64,000 nucleotides of DNA from Bacillota bacterium (GCA_023439545.1 JAEXNT010000042.1:124001-188000), one strand, 5' to 3'. Counted from the stretch's first letter, positions 36,898 to 47,176 are shown. Numbers and translations are program-made. Notes: generated by a model not told the origin, from the letters alone.

Positions 36898-37383
36898 ATG
36901 ATAATTATTTATGAGTCAAAAACGGGTTTTACAAAAAGGTATGCCGATATGCTCGCTGAGAAGGCGGGATTGAAGGTTTTCCGGGTAAAAGAACTTTCAA
37001 AGGTTAGCCGCGGTGAAGAAATCATATTTCTCGGCTGGATGAAAGTGGGGAAGATACAGGGACTTGATAAACTGCGGAAGTATAACGTCAAAGCTGTTTG
37101 CGGATCGGGTACCGGGCAAACCGCAGAGCCCAGTACCGAGGTAGTTATAGCCAGGAACAGGATTGAAAGCATACCGTTTTTTTATCTGCGCGGCGGGTGC
37201 TTCCCTTTGAAAGAATTGAAGGGCATGGATAAAATCATGTTGTCCATGTTTGTAAAGATGCTTAAAAACCGCAAGGACAAAGATGAAAAAAACGATGAAG
37301 CAATCGCTATCATTGAAAATGGTTTTGACGGCGTAAAAGAGGAAAATCTTGAGCCTGTGCTCGAGTGGCTGAATGCAAGGTAA
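36898..37383 (+). CDS. Flavodoxin-domain protein
   Basis: 161 residues. The N-terminal MIIIYESKTGFTKRYADMLA is the FMN phosphate-binding loop of flavodoxin-like proteins (T/S-x-T-G/x-T). A second strand-loop (EIIFLGWMKVGKI) and the GSGTGQ segment are consistent with the fold. A Lys/Asp-rich C-terminal helix follows. It is probably a small electron-transfer or protoporphyrinogen-oxidase-like flavoprotein. The SDR gene starts 13 bp downstream with its ribosome site right at this gene's stop, implying co-transcription. Confidence 0.8.
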   Translation: MIIIYESKTGFTKRYADMLAEKAGLKVFRVKELSKVSRGEEIIFLGWMKVGKIQGLDKLRKYNVKAVCGSGTGQTAEPSTEVVIARNRIESIPFFYLRGGCFPLKELKGMDKIMLSMFVKMLKNRKDKDEKNDEAIAIIENGFDGVKEENLEPVLEWLNAR

Positions 37384-37396
37384 AGGAGAACTGTTT

Positions 37397-38185
37397 ATGA
37401 AAAATGTGGTGATAACCGGCAGTACGCGCGGTATTGGGCTTTCCATGGCAGGGGAGTTTTTGCGAGCAGGCTGCAACGTTACGCTGTCCGGCAGAGGTGA
37501 AGCTCTGACAGAGGCAGTTCGTACCGAACTGTCGCCTTTTGAGGGGAAATACATCTATTTCCCGTGCGACGTCCAGGAAAAAGCTAGGCTGCAAAACCTT
37601 TGGGATGCTTCCCTGGCAAGATGGGGCTGTATAGACATATGGATCAATAACGCAGGACAAAATGTGCCTCGCAAGTTTGCGTGGGAAACGGGCGAAGCTT
37701 ACACTGAGAACGTTATTAAGACCAATATTATCGGCATGATATACGGTTCTCAAATTGCGGCGTCTGAAATGTTAAAACAAGGACATGGCGCGATATACAG
37801 CATGGAGGGTTTGGGCTCCGACAGCATGATACAGCTTAAGACAATACTGTATGGAACCACCAAGCACGCCCTAAGATACTTTATGAAAGGGCTCGCCAGG
37901 GAACTGGAGGGTACCGGCGTAATAGCGGGACGGTTATCACCTGGCATGATGCTGACAGATTTCATTACAAAAACGCCGGACGGAGATCGACCGGCAGTCA
38001 TATCGGACGAGAAATTTAAAAAGCTGTTCAACATATTGGCAGACAAACCTGAAACGGTCGCAAAATTTTTTATACCAAGAATACTCGGCAACACAAAAAA
38101 CGACGCTCTGATTGCCTGGCTGACTAACAGAAAGGCGGCATGGCGTTTTATGACTGCAGGCTTGCGTAAGGACAGGCTGATTTAG
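37397..38185 (+). CDS. Short-chain dehydrogenase/reductase (SDR)
   Basis: 262 residues from ATG 37397 (AAGGAG eight bases upstream). TGSTRGIG cofactor loop at about residues 6-13, NNAGQN structural motif near residue 91 and the Y-x-x-x-K catalytic pair in YGTTK (about residues 152-156) with an upstream Ser (YSMEGLGSDS). A classical NAD(P)-dependent SDR; the substrate cannot be inferred. It is co-transcribed with the flavodoxin-like gene and has no evident link to the sugar loci. Confidence 0.9.
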   Translation: MKNVVITGSTRGIGLSMAGEFLRAGCNVTLSGRGEALTEAVRTELSPFEGKYIYFPCDVQEKARLQNLWDASLARWGCIDIWINNAGQNVPRKFAWETGEAYTENVIKTNIIGMIYGSQIAASEMLKQGHGAIYSMEGLGSDSMIQLKTILYGTTKHALRYFMKGLARELEGTGVIAGRLSPGMMLTDFITKTPDGDRPAVISDEKFKKLFNILADKPETVAKFFIPRILGNTKNDALIAWLTNRKAAWRFMTAGLRKDRLI

Positions 38186-38353
38186 AACAGGCGTGGAAGA
38201 GGCTACCGTCTTTGCGGCATCGAATCTCTCCGCCGATAGCGGCAATAACCGGATTTGATAATACGATAGTATTTTATTGCGATTTGTTGGAGAGGATTGA
38301 GAATGAGGTTGACGAATGAGTTCTATTTAAAAATATAAAAGGAGCGTATCAGC

Positions 38354-38770
38354 ATGAATGACAAAAAAGATGCTTTAGATAAGGGTCCTTTTTTTCATGG
38401 TACTAAAGCAGAATTAAAAATTGGAGATTTATTGGAACCACAACACTTATCAAATTTCCAAAATAAAAAATCCAACTATATTTATTTTACTGCAACATTA
38501 GATGCTGCTAAATGGGGGGCTGAATTAGCGACATCCAAATCAAAAGAAAGAATTTATATTGTAGAACCGTCAGGTGAATTTGAAAATGACCCGAACTTAA
38601 CTGACAAAAGATTTCCCGGAAATCCAACACGTTCTTACAGATCTAAATCTCCTTTGAAAATAATAGCCGAATTAGGTTCATGGGAAAGACATTCCGATGA
38701 AGAAATAAATCATATGCTTACATCTTTAAAAAAGTTAAGTGATGAAGGAAAAAATGTAATATACGATTAA
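38354..38770 (+). CDS. arr: NAD(+)--rifampin ADP-ribosyltransferase
   Basis: 138 residues, the full usual length of Arr. Diagnostic stretches are GPFFHGTKAELKIGDLL, YIYFTATLDAAKWGAELA, IYIVEPSGEFENDPNLTDKR and FPGNPTRSYRS, which match Arr-2-like enzymes closely. It transfers ADP-ribose from NAD to the C23 hydroxyl of rifamycins, inactivating them. AAAAGGAGCG precedes the ATG. The codons are visibly more A/T-rich than flanking genes, suggesting separate ancestry or transfer, though no insertion sequence or integron element is seen beside it. Confidence 0.95.
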   Translation: MNDKKDALDKGPFFHGTKAELKIGDLLEPQHLSNFQNKKSNYIYFTATLDAAKWGAELATSKSKERIYIVEPSGEFENDPNLTDKRFPGNPTRSYRSKSPLKIIAELGSWERHSDEEINHMLTSLKKLSDEGKNVIYD

Positions 38771-38854
38771 GCCATAAATATACAATTAGCAGCATAGCGG
38801 CTTTCTGTCCCGGGCTACGAATTGATGATAACCATGGGAAAAACTGCAAATAAG

Positions 38855-38863
38855 TGATATAAT
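38855..38863 (+). promoter_or_regulatory. Extended -10 promoter element for the LuxR-type activator
   Basis: TGATATAAT is a consensus extended -10 (TGnTATAAT), 60 bp before the gene at 38923. The -35 region is weak, as is common for extended -10 promoters. Confidence 0.5.
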
Positions 38864-38922
38864 TATTTCATTGCAGCTAGTCAATACAGGAAGCTTTTAT
38901 TGGGCCTTTACGAGGGACTGAA

Positions 38923-41535
38923 ATGACCGCAAATGATGCTTTAATGGAACAAGGACTAATTAAAACAAAGTATAACAGACCTGGGACCAGCCATAACCTG
39001 ATTCACCGCCCGCGTATTTCTGAAAAGCTGGACCTTGCTTTAAAACATAAGCTGACCTTTGTCACTGCGTCTGCAGGCTATGGCAAGTCTACCGCCGTAC
39101 TGGAATGGCTTGAAATGAGAGAACGGCCGTATGCATGGCTTTCACTTGACGATGGAGATAATGATCCCGTCAGGTTCTGGCGGTATATAATGGCAGCTGT
39201 TGAAGCAGGAGGGTTTGTCCGAACGGACAATTCGTTTGCTGATATATCTTTAAACAAAGAGCTGATTTTTTCCAACATTTTAATAGACTTGCTTATAGAT
39301 AAATTATTCACTGCTGCCGAAAATATCATTTTAGTTCTGGACGACTATCATATGATTCATGACAGGGTAGTACAAAATAGTCTGGAATACTTCATTAAAA
39401 ATGTCCCCCAACACATTAGGATCATCATTTTGAGCCGTGAAGAACCCAGTGCCGGGCTCATGGGTATGTATGCCAAAGGCCAGGTTCTCAAGCTGGGAAA
39501 CAGGGATTTGTCCTTCGATTTCAATGAAATCGCCGGTTTTTTCAAACAAAGAGGATATGAGCTTTCTACGGATGAAATCTTAAACCTGGAGTCTTGTACG
39601 GAAGGATGGGTGGCGGGGCTTGTGATTGCCGCTCTTACAATGGAGGAAGGTTTTGATGCCAGCACGGCAGCCAGCGGATTCTCCGGGAGCAACCGGCATA
39701 TAGGCAGCTTTATAAGGAGTGAGGTTTTTGATCGTTGGCCTGACGAGGTGAAAGATTTTTTGGTTCATACCTCCTTTTTGGGCAAACTCTCACAATCACT
39801 TTGCGGTAAAGTAACCGGAAATGCCAAAAGCGCCGAGCTTCTGGAAATGCTGTCCGCAACCAATAGCTTCGTCATTCCGCTGGATCAGGAGAATCATTGG
39901 TTCCGTTATCACCATCTGTTCCAGGAGTTTTTGGCGAACAGGCTGAAAACGGAATGCGTTAAATCACAGAATAGGCTTTATGACCTGGCAGGACAATGGT
40001 ATATGGAAAACGGTTATATCCAGGACGCGATCGACTGTTTTATCAGCGCCGGGGTATATGAAAAAGCCTTTCCGTTGGTTTGGGACATTTACCTGACGAT
40101 GACTCAAAATGGTGAATATTCGACCTGGCGGATGTGGATGGAGCGCATGCCCGCTGAACTTTGTGAAAATGATGTAAGAGCATGTACAGGGTATTCCTGG
40201 GTATTATCGATGGAAAACAGGCTCGATGAAGCCGAGCTATGGGCAGATAAGGCATTGGCATGCTATAACCGTATCAAAGACGGTATGGATAACAGAGAAA
40301 AGGAATTTCTGGAGACGAATATAGCGCTTTCATACGCGAATGTAGCCGTTTTCAGGATGGATGCGGCAGGCGCTGTCCTCTGTTTCAAGAGAATACGGGA
40401 ATTTAACCTATATACGCCCATTATCATTGGAGAGATGAATTCGGGTGAACCGAATCTTTTAAATACCCTTTACGGGTTCAAAGGGAGATTGAACAAAGTA
40501 GAAGGGGCTTACAGCAGTGTCCTTGGAGAGCTTAAAAGATTTCTGGGTGACTTTTCGGCTTACATTGCCGTAACGATTGCGGAGTGTCATTATGAACGGG
40601 GTAACCTGAAAACCGTATATACGACGCTGGTAAGTAATATGGGAAGAATAACCGGGCTGAATAATTCCGGAATTATCGTTCCCTGTTTTATTACCCTTGC
40701 CAAAGAGAAGAAGGCAAAAGGCGATATGAAGGGGGCCTTTGAGATAATTAATTCCGGCAGAAAGATTTTGACAGGGAAGAATAAGGAACTGTGGAGTTAC
40801 TTCTTCGATGTTTTTACAGCAAGTTTATATATTAGCACAGGAGATGCCCATAATGCTTCCAAATGGCTGGAAACCGGACGGATCGGCATATTCGATAACC
40901 TTTCCTCCTCGCGGGAACTTGAATATATCGTTTTTTCAAGATTTTTAATACTGACAAACCGGCTTGATGAAGCGCTGCTTCTGTTAAATCGCCTTGAAGA
41001 CTTCGCACAAAAGGAAGATCGACTGAAAAGCCGTATTGAAATACTGTGCCTGACAGCAATCGCCCAATATCTGCAGGAGGATGCTTCAAACGCCATGCCT
41101 GTGCTGCATAAGGCGATAGAGCTTGGCTCGGCGGACGGTTATGTGCGCACCTTTGTCGACGAGGCCCGGCCTATGGCTGAGTTGCTGGAAAGATACAGCG
41201 CATGGGGGAGACAAACGGGTAACACTAAATATATCGAATACGCCAAAAATCTTATGAAGCTGACGGAAGCGCACATCAGGACGCAGACGGCAGCGCTGCA
41301 ACCGCTCTCTGATATACCTTCAAACGCCGAACCGGCGGAAATCCTTTTGAGTAAAAGGGAAATGGAGGTTTTAAAGCTTCTGGTTGCCGGACATTCAAAT
41401 CTTGAAATAGCAGAGGAGCTTTTCATTTCGGAAAGAACAGTAAAGTACCACAATGCTCAGATTTATGAAAAGATGAAGGTTAAAAACCGGCTTGAAGCTA
41501 TTATAAAAGTCAGGGACCTGAGGTTGATCGAATAG
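38923..41535 (+). CDS. MalT-like ATP-dependent LuxR-family transcriptional activator
   Basis: 870 residues. STAND-type NTPase with Walker A SAGYGKST (about residues 48-55) and Walker B ILVLDDYH (about 135-142), a long TPR-like helical region (about 350-780) and a C-terminal LuxR HTH (LSKREMEVLKLLVAGHSNLE, then ISERTVKYH). MalT-type proteins oligomerise on binding an inducer with ATP and activate transcription at adjacent promoters. It is followed by a terminator and then the giant SLH gene in the same direction, whose upstream region holds a 14-bp dyad; control of that gene is plausible. Confidence 0.92.
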   Translation: MTANDALMEQGLIKTKYNRPGTSHNLIHRPRISEKLDLALKHKLTFVTASAGYGKSTAVLEWLEMRERPYAWLSLDDGDNDPVRFWRYIMAAVEAGGFVRTDNSFADISLNKELIFSNILIDLLIDKLFTAAENIILVLDDYHMIHDRVVQNSLEYFIKNVPQHIRIIILSREEPSAGLMGMYAKGQVLKLGNRDLSFDFNEIAGFFKQRGYELSTDEILNLESCTEGWVAGLVIAALTMEEGFDASTAASGFSGSNRHIGSFIRSEVFDRWPDEVKDFLVHTSFLGKLSQSLCGKVTGNAKSAELLEMLSATNSFVIPLDQENHWFRYHHLFQEFLANRLKTECVKSQNRLYDLAGQWYMENGYIQDAIDCFISAGVYEKAFPLVWDIYLTMTQNGEYSTWRMWMERMPAELCENDVRACTGYSWVLSMENRLDEAELWADKALACYNRIKDGMDNREKEFLETNIALSYANVAVFRMDAAGAVLCFKRIREFNLYTPIIIGEMNSGEPNLLNTLYGFKGRLNKVEGAYSSVLGELKRFLGDFSAYIAVTIAECHYERGNLKTVYTTLVSNMGRITGLNNSGIIVPCFITLAKEKKAKGDMKGAFEIINSGRKILTGKNKELWSYFFDVFTASLYISTGDAHNASKWLETGRIGIFDNLSSSRELEYIVFSRFLILTNRLDEALLLLNRLEDFAQKEDRLKSRIEILCLTAIAQYLQEDASNAMPVLHKAIELGSADGYVRTFVDEARPMAELLERYSAWGRQTGNTKYIEYAKNLMKLTEAHIRTQTAALQPLSDIPSNAEPAEILLSKREMEVLKLLVAGHSNLEIAEELFISERTVKYHNAQIYEKMKVKNRLEAIIKVRDLRLIE

Positions 41536-41583
41536 CATGGTCTGTCCGTTATATCGCTTCTGAATTTTTGATCCAAAGACAAG

Positions 41584-41621
41584 AAAAAGGCTGCCGTCCC
41601 GTATGTGACGGCGCCTTTTTT
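41584..41621. terminator. Bidirectional-type terminator after the LuxR activator gene
   Basis: GGCTGCCGTC (41589-41598) pairs with GACGGCGCC (41607-41615) with a bulge. The stem is flanked by an A-run on the left and TTTTTT on the right. Confidence 0.8.
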
Positions 41622-41640
41622 GTCTAAAAAAGCAAAAAAC

Positions 41641-41654
41641 TGTACCTGGGTACA
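41641..41654. promoter_or_regulatory. Operator-like dyad upstream of the giant SLH gene
   Basis: TGTACC-TG-GGTACA is a perfect 6-2-6 inverted repeat. A GATAAT -10-like box follows at 41677-41682, so the dyad covers the -35 position where an activator would bind. Confidence 0.45.
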
Positions 41655-41782
41655 ATTACGGAATCTTTTATTTTGGGATAATATGAAATTTGAGGCCCGG
41701 GGTTTGATGGTCATACCGGCTGGAAGCAATGCGTTATGAAATCCCAGTGCAAATTGCAAATCTATTTAAGGGAGATGTATCC

Positions 41783-44700
41783 ATGGTTTTGACGGCCTTG
41801 TATAAGAAAAAATATTTTATTTACATGATTCCTATATTGATTTTATCCCTGTTGATATCAGGAACGGCGTTGCAAGTGTACGCAGACGAAACGGATCCGC
41901 TCGACCAGTGGTACATAAGGCATGATCCTGAATTGGGCATCTCCGATGATTATGACCTTTGGGAGATTACCTACGGCAACGGAAAATTTGTGGCGACGGG
42001 CGATTGTTTTAATAACAATCATTACGACCCCATCCTGACTTCAACGGACGGCGCGAATTGGGAAGAACAAGTCTCGGGAGTGAAAGGAAACAGCCTTGGT
42101 GCGGTAACCTTCGGCAATGATAAATTTGTGGCTGTCGGCATGGGAGGATTGATCCTGACCTCGCCGGACGGGGAAACCTGGACGGTAAGAAATCAAAGCA
42201 AATCCGGTGAAAATAGTCTCCTGACGGTGGTCTACGGCAATGGTACTTTTGTGGCGGCAGGCGTAGACGGTACTATCTGGACCTCGCCGGACGGTGAGAG
42301 CTGGATAAAAAATCCCGAAAGCCTCTCTTATGCCAATATTAGTGAAATTATATACGACAAGGGTACATTTGTGATGGTGGGTGAATACGGGAATATTTGG
42401 ACTTCGACTGACGGAAATAGCTGGACACCTCAAAGCTCAGGCACTGCCAACGATCTCAACAGCGTAGTCTTCGGTAATGATATTTTTTTGGCAGTGGGCA
42501 GCAACGGCACAATACTGACTTCTTCGGACGGCGTGCATTGGGAGAATCACAGTATAGGCGGCACGGGAGGTATTCCCGATACTTCGCCGGGCGGGGCTCA
42601 GTTGGAGGCGGGAGATAATCTAAATAGCGCAGCCTTCGGTAGCGGCACATTTGTGGCAGTGAGCAGAAATAGCGCTGTCCTGACATCGACGGACGGAGCA
42701 GCTTGGACTCTGCGTAATACTGCTGTTACGGAGGAATTGTCCGGGGTCGCCTACGGCAATTACACCTTCTGTATCACAGGGGGCAGTGTAATATTTCAAT
42801 CCGGTAGTCTGGAACCGGTTGTACCTGCAGCCAATCCGACCATCAGTAAACAGCCTGTAAATAAAACGGTCATCGCCGGACAGACGGCAACTTTCAGGGT
42901 GGAGGCCGTCGGAGACGCGCCTATATCCTATCGGTGGATAAAGGACGGCGCTGACCTGTCCGATACAGATAATATCAGCGGAGCCGCAGAAGCGGCGCTG
43001 ACGATTCACAGTGCGCAGGAAGCCGATGAAGGAAGCTATACGTGCTATGTGAGCAATGAAAAAGGAAATCTGACAAGCGACGCCGCGGCTCTCACAGTAA
43101 TCGGGGAGGGAGAGGCGCCGGTCGGGAACTGGAGCGACTATACCGGCGTTCCCGACCTTAGCGGCGGCACTTATACAATAGACAGCGCGGAGGAGCTGGC
43201 CTGGCTGGCGAGCGAGATCAACGACGGGCATAACCTGAGCGGTTATACCTTCAATGTCATATCCGATATCGACCTGTCGGTCCATTACTGGACGCCGATT
43301 GGTATTACGGATGCCTATCCTTTTAAAGGATGTTTTGACGGCGGCGGAAATACCATAACCGGACTGAAGGTCGGCTCGGCGCCAAGCCCTGCAACATACG
43401 ATTATATCGGTTTATTCGGCGCGTCGGGCAGTTCCGCTCAAATTGAAAATGTTAAAATCGCGGATGCTTTCATTACTGCATGCTCTGGCATCGAAGCCGG
43501 AGTGCTGATCGGATACAATGAAGGCACGATAGATAACTGTTCTGTTACAGGCGCCGTCGAAGGCGGCACGGAAGCCTTTATCGGCGGTCTTGCGGGGTAT
43601 AACCATGGCAGTATTTCCGATTCCAGTGCGGAATGTACGGTGAACGGCGGCGATGGTTCCTATATCGGAGGCTTTGCAGGATGCTCCGAGGGAAGTATTT
43701 TCAATTCAAGGGCAGAATGCACGGTAAACGGCGGAGCAGGCTGCAGCATTGGCGGCTTCGTCGGGGATAGTACCACCATGAGTGGTTCCATTTCCAACTG
43801 TTATGCCACAGGAGACGTGACCGGAGGCGGGGCTACATCCGAATATGACTCCTGGATCGGGGGTTTTGCAGGATCCAACATGAGTGCTGTCTCAAACTGT
43901 TACGCCATAGGAAATGTGACGGGAGGCGGGGTTGCAGCTGAATGTGACTCTGATATCGGAGGCTTCATAGGCATTAATAATTATATAATCGTTAAAAACT
44001 GCTATTCTACGGGAAATGTGACAGGGGGTAACGGTTCAACGGTTGGCGGATTTATCGGACGCAACATGTATGCTAATCATGTCAACATTTACTGGAACAG
44101 CAGCGCATTGCAGACGGTGGACGGTTCGGCCCGTGAGGAAAACCTGGGCGTGGGAAACGGTAAGGATACGACCATCGGAAAGACCGACGGTGAGATGAAG
44201 AGCCCGTCCTTTACAGGCGATCTGAACGGAGGAATCGGGTCGCTGCCGGCAGGTACCGAATACCTGACATGGGTATCCGACAGATGCGGTATAAATAAGG
44301 GCTATCCGATTTTTATAACGGATATAACGCCGCCTGAAATCAGTTCTGCAACGGTTGATTACATATTGAACGTTCCAGACGATGTAAGCGCTGAAATCAT
44401 ATGGAACAGTGCCCAATATGTAACCGCCGTTGAGTTCGGCTCTGTTAATTTGAGGGCGGACGACGATTATACCGTCAATGGCAATAGTATTATTCTTAAA
44501 AATGAATTTTTATCGGGCCTGGATCTGGCTGAGAACGGCGCCGCGGTAATAAAAATAAATTTTGACCTGGGAGGCAGCGTTACGCTGACGATAAAAGCCG
44601 TAAAATATGGAAGCGACGCATCGCTGAAGGAGTTGAAAGCAGGCGGTAATCCGGTTGCAGGCTTTGTGCCCGGCAATTACAATTACAATATACTCCTGCC

Positions 44701-47176
44701 ATACGGTACTGAACCGGGCAGTACGGCTACCATTGTTGAAGCGGTTTCTACGGATCCGAATGCACACGTAAGCATAACGCAGGCGGCAAGCCTGCCCGGG
44801 GATGCCGTTGTGGATGTAACCGCGGAGGATGGTAAAACAAAGTTGTGCTATACGGTCCGTTTCACGCTGGAAGATAAGCCGAACTCCCCGCCTGCGGCAA
44901 AGAGCCCTGTGCCAGTGAAGAGTGTGAAGATGGGAAGCTCCGTAAGCTTTACCGCCTCCGACATCGCGCAGGATCCGGACGGTGATACGCTGGTAATCAC
45001 TGCTATGGTGACCGGCCCCGCGCCTCAGACAGCTGCGGCAGTATTGAAAAACGGAGAGGTTACGATAACCGGAGTATCGGTAGGCAGTACGTCTATGACG
45101 GTCACAATCAGCGACGGAACCGAAACGGTGGATGTAACCATACCGGTTACGGTAGCCGATTCCCCGACGCCGCTATATGCCCTGACTGTTACGGCGGGAA
45201 CAGGCGGCAGCATCACAGGCGGCAACAGCGGAAATTACGCGGCAGGTGCGATTATCAACATTACCGCGTCGGCAGATAAAAACTACAGCTTTAGCCGGTG
45301 GATATCCACTGGCGGCGGAGCTTTTGCCAGCGCTGCGAGTGCGGCTACAACTTATGTTATGCCTGCAAATGCAGCTGTTATTACTGCAAATTTCACACGC
45401 GACGAATCCGGAGATAAGGGTGGCAGCGTAAATCCTGCGAATGTATCGTTTGATCTGGACAATCCTTCCGATGTAGTTACTGCGGTAATATGGAATAGCT
45501 CAGCATCAATCACCGGTGCGGTCTGTAATCATAAACCGCTGGCGTCGCCATCGGACTATAAAATAGCTGGCAACATGCTGACGATCACGAAAAAGTTTCT
45601 GTTGGGACTGAAGCTATCTGAAAATGATACTGTTGATATAAGTCTCTCCTTTGATACCGGAAACACTGCTATCCTGACAGTGAAAGCGGTGAGGACAGTC
45701 AAAAGCTATAAACTTACTGTCAACGCAGGAACGGGAGGCAGTATAGCGGAAGGCGGCGGCGGAAATTATACGCCGGGTACACATGTTACAATAAAAGCAA
45801 TACCGGCGTCCGGGTATGTATTCGCACAATGGACGTCTGAGGGAGGCGGAGCTTTTGCAAATGCTGCGAGTGCGGCTACGACTTATGCTATGCCTGCAAA
45901 TGCGGCAGTTATTACAGCAAATTTCAAACACGCCGACTCTGACGATACGGGTGGTGGAAATGGCGGTGGAAATGGCGGAAACGCAGGTCAGATACGGCAA
46001 ATTGCATCTGTTCTCACCGATGGTTCCGGTATTACGATAATGACTCTGCCGGTCATTGTCGATATGGGCGCCGGCAGCGCTATTGTCGACCTGGGTACTC
46101 AACAGGGAAATGTTTTCACCGGTGGTGAGGCAAAAACCATTACAGTTCCCGCTATTCCGGGCGTGGATAAATTAACCCTTCGTATACCGGCTGATTATTT
46201 GTCTGCAGCCAATGGAAAAGGCACACTAAGATTTACTACCGGTATAGGAAGTTTTACTATCCATGAAAATATGCTTGAAGGCATTGATGGGACTAAAGGC
46301 AAAAAAGCAGAGATTTCAATAGGCCTCATCGATAATTCCGGTTTATCTGATGCGGTGAAAACAGCAATAGGCAACAGACCCCTGATTCAGATTACTCTGG
46401 CGATAGATGGTAAACAAACCGACTGGAACAATCCGGATGCACCTGTCACGGTATCCATACCGTATAAACCGACAGCAGACGAGTTGTCGAACCCTGAAGG
46501 TATTATAGTCTGGTACATCGACGGCAGCGGCAGAGCGGTACCGGTACCGAACGGACATTATGATCCTGTAACCGGTACGGTGACTTTTAGAACTACTCAT
46601 TTCAGTTATTTTGCAGTTTGCTACAATAAAGTGAGCTTCAGCGATGTATCTGCGAATGCATGGTATAATACAGCAGTGGGCTTTATAGCGTCAAGGGGCA
46701 TTACTACAGGTACCGGCAATGGTATTTTCAGTCCTGAAGCAAAACTGACCCGCGCCGAATTCCTGGTGATGATAATGCGCGCTTATGGCATATCTTCGGA
46801 TACAAAACCGACGGATAACTTTGCGGACGCGGACAGCAACTACTATACGGGTTATCTGGCTGCAGCAAAAAGGCTTGGCATATCTGAAGGCATAGGAAAC
46901 AATATGTTCGCTCCTGATAAGGAGATCACCCGTCAAGAAATGTTCACCATGCTGTATAAAACATTGAAAACGATTAAAGAGCTGCCGGCCGGCAAGTCCG
47001 GGAAGCAGTTGTCAGCCTTCACTGACGCAGGACAAATAGCTTCCTGGGCAAAAGATGCCATGACGCTGTTTGTAGCAAGCGGAACAGTCAGCGGTAACTA
47101 CGGCAGACTATCTCCGGCAGGAACAACCACCAGGGCGGAAATGGCACAGGCGCTGTATAATTTGTTGTCAGAATAA
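41783..47176 (+). CDS. Giant multidomain SLH surface protein (BNR-like, Ig, GLUG, X2 and InlB modules)
   Basis: 1797 residues from ATG 41783 (GGGAG upstream) with a signal peptide ending near YADE. In order: about seven WTS.DG.W beta-propeller-like repeats (about 55-330), an I-set Ig-like domain (352-441), GLUG repeats with I-G-G-F-x-G cores (about 462-843), an X2-like module (850-940), a cadherin-like beta sandwich (942-1030), a second sandwich (1033-1128), InlB repeat (1131-1206), second X2-like module (1213-1303), second InlB repeat (1308-1383), a Gly/Asn-rich linker and three SLH modules (1616-1797). No catalytic domain was recognised; adhesion or polysaccharide/surface binding is likeliest. 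The two InlB blocks are nearly identical in DNA. Confidence 0.9.
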   Translation: MVLTALYKKKYFIYMIPILILSLLISGTALQVYADETDPLDQWYIRHDPELGISDDYDLWEITYGNGKFVATGDCFNNNHYDPILTSTDGANWEEQVSGVKGNSLGAVTFGNDKFVAVGMGGLILTSPDGETWTVRNQSKSGENSLLTVVYGNGTFVAAGVDGTIWTSPDGESWIKNPESLSYANISEIIYDKGTFVMVGEYGNIWTSTDGNSWTPQSSGTANDLNSVVFGNDIFLAVGSNGTILTSSDGVHWENHSIGGTGGIPDTSPGGAQLEAGDNLNSAAFGSGTFVAVSRNSAVLTSTDGAAWTLRNTAVTEELSGVAYGNYTFCITGGSVIFQSGSLEPVVPAANPTISKQPVNKTVIAGQTATFRVEAVGDAPISYRWIKDGADLSDTDNISGAAEAALTIHSAQEADEGSYTCYVSNEKGNLTSDAAALTVIGEGEAPVGNWSDYTGVPDLSGGTYTIDSAEELAWLASEINDGHNLSGYTFNVISDIDLSVHYWTPIGITDAYPFKGCFDGGGNTITGLKVGSAPSPATYDYIGLFGASGSSAQIENVKIADAFITACSGIEAGVLIGYNEGTIDNCSVTGAVEGGTEAFIGGLAGYNHGSISDSSAECTVNGGDGSYIGGFAGCSEGSIFNSRAECTVNGGAGCSIGGFVGDSTTMSGSISNCYATGDVTGGGATSEYDSWIGGFAGSNMSAVSNCYAIGNVTGGGVAAECDSDIGGFIGINNYIIVKNCYSTGNVTGGNGSTVGGFIGRNMYANHVNIYWNSSALQTVDGSAREENLGVGNGKDTTIGKTDGEMKSPSFTGDLNGGIGSLPAGTEYLTWVSDRCGINKGYPIFITDITPPEISSATVDYILNVPDDVSAEIIWNSAQYVTAVEFGSVNLRADDDYTVNGNSIILKNEFLSGLDLAENGAAVIKINFDLGGSVTLTIKAVKYGSDASLKELKAGGNPVAGFVPGNYNYNILLPYGTEPGSTATIVEAVSTDPNAHVSITQAASLPGDAVVDVTAEDGKTKLCYTVRFTLEDKPNSPPAAKSPVPVKSVKMGSSVSFTASDIAQDPDGDTLVITAMVTGPAPQTAAAVLKNGEVTITGVSVGSTSMTVTISDGTETVDVTIPVTVADSPTPLYALTVTAGTGGSITGGNSGNYAAGAIINITASADKNYSFSRWISTGGGAFASAASAATTYVMPANAAVITANFTRDESGDKGGSVNPANVSFDLDNPSDVVTAVIWNSSASITGAVCNHKPLASPSDYKIAGNMLTITKKFLLGLKLSENDTVDISLSFDTGNTAILTVKAVRTVKSYKLTVNAGTGGSIAEGGGGNYTPGTHVTIKAIPASGYVFAQWTSEGGGAFANAASAATTYAMPANAAVITANFKHADSDDTGGGNGGGNGGNAGQIRQIASVLTDGSGITIMTLPVIVDMGAGSAIVDLGTQQGNVFTGGEAKTITVPAIPGVDKLTLRIPADYLSAANGKGTLRFTTGIGSFTIHENMLEGIDGTKGKKAEISIGLIDNSGLSDAVKTAIGNRPLIQITLAIDGKQTDWNNPDAPVTVSIPYKPTADELSNPEGIIVWYIDGSGRAVPVPNGHYDPVTGTVTFRTTHFSYFAVCYNKVSFSDVSANAWYNTAVGFIASRGITTGTGNGIFSPEAKLTRAEFLVMIMRAYGISSDTKPTDNFADADSNYYTGYLAAAKRLGISEGIGNNMFAPDKEITRQEMFTMLYKTLKTIKELPAGKSGKQLSAFTDAGQIASWAKDAMTLFVASGTVSGNYGRLSPAGTTTRAEMAQALYNLLSE

